64,000 nt of DNA, taken from positions 4,960,001 through 5,024,000 of the forward strand of contig NZ_CP043959.1 of assembly GCF_008632955.1 (NCBI RefSeq), given 5' to 3'. Under the pieces are notes generated by a model. That model made no database searches. It was not told the origin of the DNA and saw nothing but the letters and a program-made list of their open reading frames with translations. This document shows positions 1 through 8,378 of this stretch, in pieces (the first letter of the stretch is position 1; every line of letters starts with the position of its first letter). The position numbers were made by a program, and so were the translations under genes. The DNA is from Streptomyces tendae. GTDB taxonomy: Bacteria; Actinomycetota; Actinomycetes; Streptomycetales; Streptomycetaceae.

Positions 1-387
1 CGGCCGTCGGGTGTCGACGTCCAGGTTCTCGCCGACCCGGTTGACGAGCAGCGTCATCTCGTAGGCGATGTGCCCGATGTCCGCCTCGGCGCCGCTGAGC
101 ACGCACAGGCAACTGCCGCTTCCGGCTGCGGTGACGAACAGCACCGCGTCGTCGAACTCGATCATCGTCTGGCGCACCCCGCCCGCCCCGAAGTGCCGCC
201 CCGACCCCTTGGCGAGGCTGTGGAGTCCGGACGACACCGCGGCCAGGTGCTCGGCGTCCTCGCGGCGCAGCCCGGTGCTCGCCCCCGTCACCAGCCCGTC
301 GTTGGACAGAATCAGCGCGTGCCGCACGTGTTCGACGCGTTGGGTCAGGTCGTCCAGCAGCCAGTCGAGTCCCTGGTTCTGCCCCAT
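1..387 (-). CDS. Roadblock/LC7 domain protein, cut by window edge
   Basis: This is a small signalling protein of the roadblock/LC7 family, the CvnB class that works with conservon GTPases. Reading from ATG at 387 it shows GLDWLLDDL, VRHALILSNDG, LAAVSSGLHSLAKG and FGAGGVRQTMIE, nearly the same blocks as the second roadblock gene at 2479-2916. The frame is open through position 1, giving at least 129 residues, so the C-terminus lies outside the window. It is divergent from the oxidoreductase gene at 503. It probably belongs to a second conservon to the left, or is a duplicated partner of the one that follows. Confidence 0.85.
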   Translation of the reverse strand, partial: MGQNQGLDWLLDDLTQRVEHVRHALILSNDGLVTGASTGLRREDAEHLAAVSSGLHSLAKGSGRHFGAGGVRQTMIEFDDAVLFVTAAGSGSCLCVLSGAEADIGHIAYEMTLLVNRVGENLDVDTRRP

Positions 388-502
388 GTCGTGTGTCTCC
401 CCCTGTTGTCCCCGTGTGTACCCCGTATGGCGTCCCTCCGACGGGAGGGTCCCTGCGCCAGCCTTCCCCACGACCGCGCCCCGGGCAAGGAAGATGAGAG
501 CC

Positions 503-931
503 ATGGGACACAAGATGACCGAGGAAGAGTGGCGGGAGTTCGTCTCGTACGGGACCCGTACCGCCAAACTGGCCACCGTCCGGGCCGACGGCCGCCCGCA
601 CCTGGCGCCGATCTGGTTCGTGCTCGACGGGAACGACGTGGTGTTCAACACCGGCGCGCGGACTGTGAAGGGCCGCAACCTGGCCCGGGACGGGCGGATC
701 GCCCTCTGTGTCGACGACGATCGGCCGCCCTTCGCCTACGTGGTGCTGGAGGGCCGCGCGCGGCTGTCGGAGGATCCCGGCGAGCTGCGGCACTGGGCCG
801 CCCGGATCGGCGCGCGGTACATGGGCGAGGAGCGCGCCGAGGAGTTCGGGGCGCGCAACGGCGTGCCGGGTGAGCTTCTGGTCCGGGTGTCGGTCGACAA
901 GGTCCTGGCGGAGAAAGGCGTGGCGGACTGA
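503..931 (+). CDS. PPOX-class F420/FMN-dependent oxidoreductase
   Basis: The 142-residue product has the split-barrel flavin-binding fold of pyridoxamine-phosphate-oxidase-like proteins. Visible blocks are KLATVRADGRPHLAPIWFV near the N-terminus, VVFNTGARTVKGRNLARDGR in the middle, and VVLEGRARL. These correspond to the cofactor-binding strands of F420-dependent reductases common in actinobacteria. The substrate cannot be deduced. An in-frame ATG at 494 exists, but the AAGGAAG at 487-493 sits at a proper distance only from the ATG at 503, so 503 is preferred. The gene converges on the cvnD gene with a 47-bp gap and is divergent from the roadblock gene at 387. Confidence 0.8.
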   Translation: MGHKMTEEEWREFVSYGTRTAKLATVRADGRPHLAPIWFVLDGNDVVFNTGARTVKGRNLARDGRIALCVDDDRPPFAYVVLEGRARLSEDPGELRHWAARIGARYMGEERAEEFGARNGVPGELLVRVSVDKVLAEKGVAD

Positions 932-978
932 CAGCGTCCGGCGGGTCCCGCCGTCGACCCGCCGGACCGACCGAGCCG

Positions 979-1584
979 TCACCCCACCGAGTCGAGCAGC
1001 CGGGCGGTGTGCATGCGCCCCGCGTACTCGACGAGCCGGATCAGCACCTCCTTGCCCGAGTCGCGTTCGCGGGCGTCGCACAGCACCACCGGGGTCCCCC
1101 GGTCGAGGTCGAGCGCGCGGCACACGTCGTCCGCGTCGTGCTGCCGGGCGCCCGCGAAGCAGTTGACGGCGACCACGAACGGGATCTTCCGGTGCTCGAA
1201 GTAGTCCACCGCGGGGAAGCAGTCCTCCAGGCGGCGGGTGTCGGCGAGGACCACGGCGCCCAGGGCACCCTGCGCCAATTCGTCCCACAGGAACCAGAAC
1301 CGGTCCTGGCCGGGAGTGCCGAAGAGGTACAGGGAGAGCCCGGAGCGGATGGTGATGCGGCCGAAGTCCATGGCGACGGTCGTGGTGACCTTGCGGTCGA
1401 CGCCCTCGGTGTCGTCCACCGTCCGCCCGGCCTCGCTGAGCAGTTCCTCGGTGCGCAGCGGACGGATCTCGCTGACCGCGCCCACCAGCGTGGTCTTCCC
1501 CACGCCGAATCCGCCGGCGACCAGGATCTTCAGCGCCAGCGCGGTCGTCTCGCCGGCGGGGGCGTCGGGGTGTTCAGGGACCAT
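979..1584 (-). CDS. cvnD: Conservon small GTPase (CvnD)
   Basis: This is the GTP-binding member of a conservon, thought to cycle at the membrane with the kinase, roadblock and DUF742 partners encoded upstream. The 201-residue protein begins with the P-loop GGFGVGKTTLVGAVSEI (residues about 21-37), followed by the switch region DTEGVDRKVTTTVAMDFGR, the G3-like GTPGQDRFWFLWDEL, and VVAVNCF in place of the usual NKxD box, as in this family. GAGAGAAG lies just upstream of the ATG at 1584. The 107-bp gap from cvnC is larger than the usual overlap in these operons; the frame stays open upstream, so an earlier start cannot be excluded. Confidence 0.9.
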   Translation of the reverse strand: MVPEHPDAPAGETTALALKILVAGGFGVGKTTLVGAVSEIRPLRTEELLSEAGRTVDDTEGVDRKVTTTVAMDFGRITIRSGLSLYLFGTPGQDRFWFLWDELAQGALGAVVLADTRRLEDCFPAVDYFEHRKIPFVVAVNCFAGARQHDADDVCRALDLDRGTPVVLCDARERDSGKEVLIRLVEYAGRMHTARLLDSVG

Positions 1585-1691
1585 CGTTCGCTTCTCTCGT
1601 GAGGGCCGGCCACAGGGCGCCGGGGACGGGGAGTGGCCGCGGGCCCGGGCGGGCCGGGGCACGGCATCCGGTGGTGAGGAGGGGTGCTCGG

Positions 1692-2456
1692 CTACAGCGC
1701 CCGCAGGCCCGCGATCACCTCGCGGAGCACCCGCTCGTCGGGCAGGTGCGCGGGCGGTACGGGCCGGCTGACGGTGACCCGTCCGCGTTCCAGCAGATCG
1801 CCGAGGAGGACCCGGACCACGCCGACGGGCAGGTCGGCGCCGGCCGCGAGTTCGGCGACGGACTGCGTCTCGGGGCGGCACAGGTCGATCAGGGCGCGGT
1901 GCTCCGGGCCGAGCGTGGGGTCACCGGCGGCCGGCGCGGCCGGATCCAGAGCGACGAGGGCGATCAGATCGAAGCGCGCGCCGGAGGGGCCGGGTGCGGT
2001 GCGCCCTCCGGTCACGGCATAGGGCCGGACCAGCGGACCGGCCTCGTGGTCGTACCACTGACTGCCCGGCTCGCGCGGGGCGCCCGCATGGGATTCCGGC
2101 TCGTGCGGGGCGCCCGCATGGTTGCCCGGCTCGCGCGGGGTCCCCGCATAGCTGCCCGGCTCGTGCGGGGTCCCCGCATAGCTGCCCGGCTCGCGCGGGG
2201 TCCCCGCCCAGTCCGGCTCGTATGGAGCGCCCGTCCAGTCCGGCTCGTGCGGGACGCCCGCACGGCCGCCCGGCGCCCACGCGATCCGCGTCGGGCTGCC
2301 CGGCTCGTACGGGGCACCCGCAGGACCGCCCGGCTCGCGCCGGATGCCCGTCCAACTGCCCGGTTCGCGAGGGAAGCCCGCATGGGGCCCCGGTTCGCGA
2401 GGAGTGCCCGCATGGGGCCCCGGCTCGTGCGGGGTGCCCGTCGTGTCCTCGGTCAC
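1692..2456 (-). CDS. cvnC: DUF742 protein (CvnC) with decapeptide repeat N-terminus
   Basis: This is the DUF742 component of the conservon. The C-terminal domain (about residues 140-254) is typical: GPLVRPYAVTGGRT, HRALIDLCRPETQSVAELAAG, LPVGVVRVLLGDLLERGRV, ending in LREVIAGLRAL, a winged-helix-like fold. The N-terminal 135 residues are unusual: about twelve imperfect copies of a 9-10 residue unit such as PREPGSYAGT or PHEPGPHAGT, rich in Pro, Gly and Glu. Family members normally have a short N-terminal region here. The start is taken as GTG at 2456, 22 bp after the cvnB stop, with GAGGAAG a little upstream. The repeat probably forms a disordered linker; that is inference. Confidence 0.88.
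   Translation of the reverse strand: MTEDTTGTPHEPGPHAGTPREPGPHAGFPREPGSWTGIRREPGGPAGAPYEPGSPTRIAWAPGGRAGVPHEPDWTGAPYEPDWAGTPREPGSYAGTPHEPGSYAGTPREPGNHAGAPHEPESHAGAPREPGSQWYDHEAGPLVRPYAVTGGRTAPGPSGARFDLIALVALDPAAPAAGDPTLGPEHRALIDLCRPETQSVAELAAGADLPVGVVRVLLGDLLERGRVTVSRPVPPAHLPDERVLREVIAGLRAL
2055..2445 (-). repeat. About twelve tandem 27-30 bp coding repeats inside cvnC
   Basis: On the plus strand the unit reads approximately as cccggctcgcgcggggtccc followed by cgcata or cgcatgg, repeated with small changes. Most units are 30 bp and two are 27 bp, so the reading frame is preserved. Adjacent copies at about 2150-2210 are almost identical, which suggests recent expansion by slippage or unequal recombination. 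It encodes the P-x-EPG-x-x-AG-x decapeptides of CvnC. Confidence 0.9.
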
Positions 2457-2478
2457 CTGCTCGGACCGCTTCCTCGTC

Positions 2479-2916
2479 TCATCCCGCGGCCGGCGGCCGG
2501 ACGCCGACGCGCGGGGCGGTGTCCAGGTGCTCGCCCACGCGCCGGACCAGCCGTGCCATCTCGTAGGCCACCAGGCCGATGTCGGCGGTCACGGACGTCA
2601 GCACCGCGAGGCAGGACCCTTCCCCCGCGGCGGCCACGAACAGGAAGCCGTCGTCCATCTCGACCATGGTCTGTCGCACGCCACCCGCGCCGAAGTGCCG
2701 GCCCGCGCCCTTGGCGAGGCTGTGGAAGCCGGAGGCGACCGCGGCGAGGTGCTCGGCGTCCTCACGTCCGAGACCGTGGGAGGCACCCATGGCGAGTCCG
2801 TCGCCGGACAGCACCACGGCATGGCGCACGTCGCCGACGCGGAGCACCAGGTCGTCGAGCAGCCAGTCGAGTTCGCCGGAGCGCCGACCGGCGCCGGTGC
2901 GGGGTTCCTGGATCAT
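2479..2916 (-). CDS. cvnB: Roadblock/LC7 domain protein (CvnB)
   Basis: The 145-residue roadblock protein carries LDWLLDDLVLRVGDVRHAVVLSGDG, GREDAEHLAAVASGFHSLAKGAGRHFG and VRQTMVEMDDGFLFVAAAG. Roadblock proteins in conservons are expected to bind the CvnD GTPase or regulate its cycle. The ATG at 2916 overlaps the cvnA stop codon by four bases (ATGA), so the two are translationally coupled. It closely resembles the gene cut off at the left edge of the window (1-387), which points to a duplication of this module or two neighbouring conservons. Confidence 0.9.
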   Translation of the reverse strand: MIQEPRTGAGRRSGELDWLLDDLVLRVGDVRHAVVLSGDGLAMGASHGLGREDAEHLAAVASGFHSLAKGAGRHFGAGGVRQTMVEMDDGFLFVAAAGEGSCLAVLTSVTADIGLVAYEMARLVRRVGEHLDTAPRVGVRPPAAG

Positions 2917-5471
2917 GCGGGGTCTCCTTCTGTGCTGGGCCGCGCCGTGCCGCGGGCGGTGCCGGCCGGCCGGCCTCCTCCGCGGGTCCAGCCGTCGCGG
3001 TAGGCGGTCATGCGGTCCCGTACGCGTTCGGGGGTGCGGTCGTCCGGGCCGTCGTGCCGTACGGGCGGCGGCGGTTCGGGGCGGCCGTCCCGGAGCTGGG
3101 GGGCCAGGCTGGCCTGGCGCACGCGGCGGGGCAGGTCGCCGGAGCCGGCCGGCTCCTCGGGGCGGTGCAGGCGCAAGGTGGCGGCTCCCGGGGGGCGGTG
3201 GGTGACGGTGCCGTCGTCCGCGGGCCCGGGGTGGGTACCGGGCCGGCGGAGGGCGGCGTGGTCGGGCGGGTCCGCGACGGGGGCCACCAAGGCGCGCCTG
3301 CCGTCCCGGGCGGAGACGGCCGGGGCGGGAACGGTCCGGCGCTGCCGGACGCCGTCGGGCACGCGCGGGTCCGGGTGCCCCGCGAGGGGTTCCGCGGCCG
3401 GTGTGCCGGGGCGTTCCTGCGCGGCCCGGTCGTCGAGCAGTGCGGTGGGGAGCAGGACGACCGCTGTCGTGCCGCCGTAGGGCGACGTCTTCAGATGCAC
3501 CTTGATGTCGTGCCGCGCGGCGAGTCTGCTGACCACGAAGAGGCCGAGCCGGTCGCTGTCGAACAGGTCGAGCGCCTCGGACTCGGCGATGCGGCGGTTG
3601 GCCTCGGCGAGGGCGTCCTTGCCCATGCCGAGGCCCCGGTCCTCGACCTCGACGGCGTAGCCGTTGCCGACGGGTTCGCCGGAGACGCGCACCCGGGTGT
3701 GGGGCGGCGAGAACTGGGCCGCGTTCTCGATGATCTCGGCGAGGAGGTGGGTGAGGTCGGCGACGGCCGCGCCGGCGACGGACGTCTCGGCGAGCTGCCG
3801 CACCTCCACGCGCGCGTAGTCCTCGACCTCGGAGACGGCCGCGCGCACCACGTCGGTCAGCGGCACGGGCTTGCGCCAGGCGCGGCCGGGGGCTGCGCCC
3901 GACAGGATGATCAGGCTCTCCGCATGGCGCCGCATGCGCGTGGTGAGGTGGTCGAGGCGGAACAGGTCGCTCAGCTCGCCCGGGTCCTCGGAGCGGCGTT
4001 CCATGCCGTCCAGGAGGCTCAGCTGACGGTGCACCAGGACCTGGCTGCGGCGGGCGAGGTTGACGAAGACGCCGCTGATGCCGCCGGCCAGTTCGGCGCG
4101 CTCCACGGCGGCCCGCAGGGCGGCGCGGTGCACGGTGCCGAGGGCCTCGGCGACCTGTCCGGTCTCGTCCTGCGCGGGCGGTCCGGGCGGTGCCTCGGCG
4201 TGGATGTCGACCTCGCCGCCGGAGCGCAGGGTGCGCATCGCCTCGGGGAGTTTGCGGTGGGCGATGTCCAGGGCGTCGTCGCGCAGGCCGACCAGTTCGA
4301 CCACCAGGCCGCGTCCGATGCGGACCGAGATGACCAGGGAGGCCGCGGCGGCGAGGAGGCCGAAGAGCACGGCGGCGCCGGCCGGTCCGATCAGCCCGCG
4401 CTCGACCGGGTCGGCGCGGTCGGCGACCGACGTCCCCGCCTGACGCCCGACCGTCCGCATGTCCTCCCGCACCCGGGCGTGCGCGCCGTCCCAGGTGCTC
4501 TCCGGTACGGCCTCGGCCGCCCGCGCTCCCGGGACGGCCGCGAGGATCTTGTCCTCCGCCGTGTAGAGGACGGCGTAGGAACGGCCGTCGGCGAGCGCGC
4601 TCCACGTGGCGCCGGCCGCCCGGGGCAGGTCGGGCGCGGCGGAGGTGGTGAGCGTACGGCGCAGTTCAACGGCCCCGGTGAACAGCCGCAGCCGCTCCCC
4701 GGCGAGGCTGCCGTGCAGCCGGGCGGCGGCCAGGATCGCGTCCTCCTGCGCAAGGGCCTCCTCCGCCCGGGAGAACTCGAGCAGTACGCGCGCGTCGGAG
4801 CCGAGTTCGGCGTCCTGGATGCCGGTGAGGGCACCACCCACACCGAAGGCCGCAGCGATGGTGCCGGTGTAGCGGTCGTACGTCTGCGCCCATCCCGCGC
4901 GTCCTTCACGGACCGCCGCGCGCAGGGGACGCAGGCGCTCGGCGGCGGTGACGAAGGCGTCGAGCCGGTCGGCCACGTCGCCGGGCAGTGCCTGGCCGTC
5001 GGCGACGGTGCGGTCCTCGCCGAGCCGCAGGGCGGCCACGGCCCGGTCGGTGCTCCGGGCGAGGCGGGTGAGCTCCGTGTCCCCGACGGCCGCGGTGTCG
5101 GAGGCGCGGCGGACGGCGGCGGCCCGCTCCGCCTGGAGGGCGACGACCGCGGCGGCGACCGGGGTGCGGACGGCGTCGTCGGCGCGCTGCACCTGGCGCA
5201 GCCGGGAGACGTCCTGGGCGGTGGTCACGGTGGCGTACCCCCACAGGGCGAGCAGCGAGACGACCGGCACCATGAGCAGGCAGATGATCTTGGCACGGAC
5301 GGTCCGGGGGCCGCTCGGTCCGCGCCCGGACGCCACGCCCGCCGGGCCCGGGTCCGTCGCGGACGGCGGGCCCTCGTCGGCCGGTGGTCCGGCGTGCGCG
5401 CGCCGGCCGCGCACGGGAGGCGGGGGCGGCGCCTCGGTACGGGCGGTCGGGGTCCTCCGGGGTGTGCGCAT
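2913..5471 (-). CDS. cvnA: Conservon sensor histidine kinase (CvnA)
   Basis: This membrane sensor kinase of 852 residues heads the conservon. A Pro/Arg-rich cytoplasmic tail (1-58) is followed by a membrane helix (about 61-80), a mostly helical extracytoplasmic nitrate/nitrite-sensor-like domain (about 85-355), a second helix (about 359-385) and a HAMP-like linker. The dimerisation region includes LVHRQLSLLDGMERR (about 479-493). The ATPase domain shows IIENAAQFSPP (N box, about 580-590), DRGLGMG (611-617) and RLGLFVVSRLAARHDI (G2 box). The C-terminal 170 residues are a low-complexity Pro/Arg tail. The start is ATG 5471, with AGGAG four bases upstream. The signal sensed is unknown. Confidence 0.92.
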   Translation of the reverse strand: MRTPRRTPTARTEAPPPPPVRGRRAHAGPPADEGPPSATDPGPAGVASGRGPSGPRTVRAKIICLLMVPVVSLLALWGYATVTTAQDVSRLRQVQRADDAVRTPVAAAVVALQAERAAAVRRASDTAAVGDTELTRLARSTDRAVAALRLGEDRTVADGQALPGDVADRLDAFVTAAERLRPLRAAVREGRAGWAQTYDRYTGTIAAAFGVGGALTGIQDAELGSDARVLLEFSRAEEALAQEDAILAAARLHGSLAGERLRLFTGAVELRRTLTTSAAPDLPRAAGATWSALADGRSYAVLYTAEDKILAAVPGARAAEAVPESTWDGAHARVREDMRTVGRQAGTSVADRADPVERGLIGPAGAAVLFGLLAAAASLVISVRIGRGLVVELVGLRDDALDIAHRKLPEAMRTLRSGGEVDIHAEAPPGPPAQDETGQVAEALGTVHRAALRAAVERAELAGGISGVFVNLARRSQVLVHRQLSLLDGMERRSEDPGELSDLFRLDHLTTRMRRHAESLIILSGAAPGRAWRKPVPLTDVVRAAVSEVEDYARVEVRQLAETSVAGAAVADLTHLLAEIIENAAQFSPPHTRVRVSGEPVGNGYAVEVEDRGLGMGKDALAEANRRIAESEALDLFDSDRLGLFVVSRLAARHDIKVHLKTSPYGGTTAVVLLPTALLDDRAAQERPGTPAAEPLAGHPDPRVPDGVRQRRTVPAPAVSARDGRRALVAPVADPPDHAALRRPGTHPGPADDGTVTHRPPGAATLRLHRPEEPAGSGDLPRRVRQASLAPQLRDGRPEPPPPVRHDGPDDRTPERVRDRMTAYRDGWTRGGGRPAGTARGTARPSTEGDPA

Positions 5472-5527
5472 GGACTCCTCGCTCGGAACGGCGGGCCGGA
5501 CGGGTGGCGGGCGCCGCGGGGGCACGG

Positions 5528-6301
5528 TCAGGGGGTGGTGTGCTCGACCGGTCGCGGGGCGGAGGCGGGGGGATGGCGTTCCCCGGCCGCAGGGGACAGC
5601 GCCACGAAGGCGGAGGTGATGAAGAGGTAGGCGCCGAGGCCGACCGCGAGCGGGAACACGAACGACATCGCTCCGGCGCCGGACAGGGGGTCGCCGGAGG
5701 GCGTGACGCGCACACTCACGGCGAACATCCCCGTGTAGTGCATGCTGCTGACGGCGGCGCCCATGATCAGGGAGGCGACGGTGACCGCCGCCGGGGAGCG
5801 GATGGCGAGCGCTGCCCAGAGCGCTGCCGTGGCGGCGACGACGGCGATGAGGACGGACAGGGCGACCCGCGCGGGGTCGTAGCCGACCTCGCCGTGCAGC
5901 CGCACGGCGGCCATGCCCAGGTAGTGCATGCCGGCGACGCCGAGTCCGGTGGTGAGCCCGCCGAGGAGCAGGGCCCGGACCCGACCGGGGTGGTGGCCGA
6001 CGGCGAACACACCGGCGCAGACGAACAGCATGGCGACGACCAGGCTCACGAGGGTGAGCGGCACGTCGTAGCGGATGTCGGTGCCGCTCACGCCGAAGCC
6101 GAGCATGGCCGTGAAGTGCATGGTCCAGATGCCGGTGCCGATCGCCGAGGCGGCGGTGAGGAGCCAGTTGCGCCGCGCGCGGCCGGTGGCGGCGAGCGCG
6201 CGGACGGTGCAGCGCAGTCCGAGGGCGGCGCCGACACAGGCCATCGCGTACGACAGCACGGGGGTGAGCCACCCCAGGGTGGCGTGGTCCAGGTGTCCCA
6301 T
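5528..6301 (-). CDS. MHYT-domain integral membrane sensor
   Basis: The 257-residue protein is almost entirely membrane helices (about seven) and carries the three signature repeats of the MHYT family: MHFTAM, MHYLGM and MHYTGM. Each places Met and His near the outer face of the membrane, where they are proposed to bind copper and sense a diatomic gas. There is no output domain, so signalling must go through a partner; the adjacent histidine kinase cvnA, 56 bp downstream in the same direction, is a plausible one, though this is inference. A TAGCGT at 6311-6316 (minus strand) lies 9 bp before the ATG, so the mRNA may be nearly leaderless. Confidence 0.9.
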   Translation of the reverse strand: MGHLDHATLGWLTPVLSYAMACVGAALGLRCTVRALAATGRARRNWLLTAASAIGTGIWTMHFTAMLGFGVSGTDIRYDVPLTLVSLVVAMLFVCAGVFAVGHHPGRVRALLLGGLTTGLGVAGMHYLGMAAVRLHGEVGYDPARVALSVLIAVVAATAALWAALAIRSPAAVTVASLIMGAAVSSMHYTGMFAVSVRVTPSGDPLSGAGAMSFVFPLAVGLGAYLFITSAFVALSPAAGERHPPASAPRPVEHTTP

Positions 6302-6441
6302 GACCCGGGGACGCTAGGGGGCGCGGGAGCGCGGAGGGGGCGCGTTTCGAAAGCGGCGCAAAGATGACGCACCGGTGCCGGGGTACGACCGCATCACGGT
6401 CGAACGTGTGCACAAGGTGTCGCCGGTTCCGGTGAGGAATC

Positions 6442-7050
6442 ATGCGGTGCATGAGCGACGACCACACACACGTGCAGGAGTTCTTCACCCCCCGCGCCGC
6501 CGGCTGGGACCGCAGATTTCCCGACGACGGCCCGGCCTACGCCGCCGCGGTCGCCGAGCTCGGGCTGCGCGAGGGCGGCCGGGTCCTGGACGCGGGCTGC
6601 GGCACGGGACGGGCGCTGCCCGCCCTGCGCGCGGCCGTCGGTCCGTCCGGGGTGGTGCTGGGCGCCGATCTCACCCCGGCGATGCTGCGGGAGGCGGCGC
6701 GGGCGGGGCGGGACGTGGACGGCGCGCTGCTGCTGACGGACGTCGCGGCGCTCCCGTTGCGCTCGTCCTCGCTGGACGCCGTGTTCGCGGCGGGGCTGAT
6801 CGCGCATCTGCCGCGCCCGGCCGAGAACCTGCGGGAGATCGCGCGTGTGGTGCGCCCCGGCGGGGTGCTCGCCCTGTTCCATCCGATCGGCCGGGCCGCG
6901 CTCGCCGCGCGTCAGGGCCGCGAGCTCACACCGGACGACCTGCGCGCCGAACCGAACCTGCGCGCGCTGCTGTCGGAGGCAGGCTGGCGCATGACCTCGT
7001 ACGTCGACGAGGACACCCGGTTCCTGGCACTGGCGGTGCTCGCGGACTGA
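6442..7050 (+). CDS. Class I SAM-dependent methyltransferase
   Basis: The product (202 residues) has the SAM-binding motif I as GGRVLDAGCGTGRALPAL (about residues 45-62), motif II GVVLGADLTPAML, and the post-motif VVRPGGVLALFHPIG. These place it with the methyltransferase type 11 group that acts on small molecules; the substrate is unknown. A GGTGAGG at 6431-6437 is close to the ATG at 6442; a second in-frame ATG at 6451 would begin MSDDHTHVQEFF. It is divergent from the MHYT gene, and the 140-bp gap holds both promoters. Confidence 0.85.
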   Translation: MRCMSDDHTHVQEFFTPRAAGWDRRFPDDGPAYAAAVAELGLREGGRVLDAGCGTGRALPALRAAVGPSGVVLGADLTPAMLREAARAGRDVDGALLLTDVAALPLRSSSLDAVFAAGLIAHLPRPAENLREIARVVRPGGVLALFHPIGRAALAARQGRELTPDDLRAEPNLRALLSEAGWRMTSYVDEDTRFLALAVLAD

Positions 7051-7068
7051 GCGCGCCGGTCCCGCCGA

Positions 7069-7160
7069 GTGGCGTCTCTTGTGCGCGCCTGGTGGCGGTG
7101 GCGTCTTGCGCGCGCTGGTGGTGGCGGCGTCTTGCGCCGTCTGGTGGCGGCGATGCTTCA
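7069..7160. repeat. Degenerate tandem repeat, about 26-bp unit, intergenic
   Basis: Downstream of the methyltransferase stop, the sequence repeats a unit close to gtggcgtcttgcgcgcgctg followed by gtggcg, in three recognisable copies and a fourth partial copy. It lies in a 274-bp gap between two plus-strand genes. No open frame with a start and ribosome site was found in it. Confidence 0.6.
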
Positions 7161-7324
7161 GTCCGTGAGGGTGCGGTGAGGCGCGGCAACGGCATGCCGG
7201 ACGTGGTCGATTCGCCCCCTCCGGCCGGAAACCTGCAGCTCCGGGCACGGCTGCGGGGTCGTGACAAGGACCTGAGGGTCGGCATAGGGTGCGCGCCGAC
7301 GGACGAACCGATGGGGAGGCTGGG

Positions 7325-8176
7325 ATGGCCCGGACGGACGAGGAAGCCGTCGCCGCCGCCGACGACGCGCTTTACGTGCTGACGGCGGCGCTGCTGACGC
7401 CCGCGAAGTTCCCGAGCGTGCTGGGCGACGACTACCCGGAGGCGTGCGCGGCGCTCGGCCTCGCTCCGTCGGCCGACGGTTACGGGCTGGTACTCGGCCA
7501 GGACGGGGAAGGCGCCCGGTGGACCGTGGTCGTCGACGACGTCTCGCTGGTCGCCGTGGCGATCGCCTCCTGGGACTGCGGCATGGAGCACGACCTGTCG
7601 CCGGACGAGCGCAGCGTCGTCGCCGCGCTGCCCGGCTGGCCCCTCGCGGTGGCCGTGGCCGCCCCGAACGTGCCCGCGCCGCACGACCCCGGCCCGGACA
7701 TGGCGCACATGCCCCCGCTGACGCCGCCCGACGGAGAGGTCTGGGGTCCGGCCCAGCGGCGGCTGGGCGCGGACGAGATCGCGCTGCAGTGGGCGACGTG
7801 GCGGGAGCAGGTCGACGACTCGGCGTTCCCGACGCCCGGTACCGCCTCCGAGGCCGGCGACGGCGCCGCGGACGGTCAGGACGGCGAGGCTTCGGGGACA
7901 GCGGGCGGGCACAGCGGTGTCCGCCGGGTGCTGGCCGAGGCCCGCGCCTACGTCGACTCACCGCCGCCGCTGGGCCGGGTCCGCTCCTCCTTCGCACCGG
8001 GCGGTGCGCGCACCCTGCGCGCCGACGGACCCGGCTGGTCGCTGGTCGCGAGGACGGACGACATCGCCTTCGTCCTGCTCGACGACGAGCCCGGCGAGGT
8101 CCTGCCGGTGGGCAGGGGTCCGGAACTGCCGGGTCTCCTGGAGGCACTGGACCAGATGGCCGTACGGCCGCTGTGA
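7325..8176 (+). CDS. Conserved hypothetical protein, two related halves
   Basis: I do not recognise a named domain. The 283-residue acidic protein has an N-terminal part (about 1-155) with VLTAALLTPAKFPSVLGDDYPEACAALGL and WTVVVDDVSLVAVAIASWDCGM, a Gly/Asp/Ala-rich linker (about 165-200), and a C-terminal part with GWSLVARTDDIAFVLLDDEPGEVLPVGRG. Both halves contain a WxxV...D..LVAV/IAFV beta pattern, so they could be an ancient duplication. There are no membrane segments. The ATG at 7325 follows GGGGAGG (7313-7319). A strong hairpin follows the gene. Confidence 0.7.
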   Translation: MARTDEEAVAAADDALYVLTAALLTPAKFPSVLGDDYPEACAALGLAPSADGYGLVLGQDGEGARWTVVVDDVSLVAVAIASWDCGMEHDLSPDERSVVAALPGWPLAVAVAAPNVPAPHDPGPDMAHMPPLTPPDGEVWGPAQRRLGADEIALQWATWREQVDDSAFPTPGTASEAGDGAADGQDGEASGTAGGHSGVRRVLAEARAYVDSPPPLGRVRSSFAPGGARTLRADGPGWSLVARTDDIAFVLLDDEPGEVLPVGRGPELPGLLEALDQMAVRPL

Positions 8177-8182
8177 CCGATT

Positions 8183-8216
8183 CGTTCGCCCGGGCGGCAT
8201 GTCGCCCGGGCGAACG
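8183..8216 (+). terminator. Hairpin terminator after the 7325 gene
   Basis: A perfect 14-bp inverted repeat (cgttcgcccgggcg and its complement) surrounds a 6-base loop seven bases after the stop codon. No T tract follows, which is usual for streptomycete terminators. Confidence 0.75.
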
Positions 8217-8378
8217 AGGGGACGAGCGGCGCCCAGGTCCTCAAGGCGCCGCCTGGGCGCCGGACGCGCACTGACCTCGCGGGCCGGGGGCCGTCGGCCG
8301 TCCGGGCCCGAGCGCACGCGTCCCCCGCCGCCACCGCCCTCGCGCCGACGGGCGTGCGTCAGTACGCGGGGCCGCGTC

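Noticed and set aside
2055..2445. CRISPR-like array from regularly spaced repeats
   Set aside because: The repeats are contiguous without unique spacers, are in frame, and encode decapeptides of CvnC.
1599..5630. A very long plus-strand open frame of over 1,300 codons
   Set aside because: It runs antisense to the conservon genes, has GPRPARR-type low-complexity composition and no domain. It is a by-product of high GC in the opposite strand.
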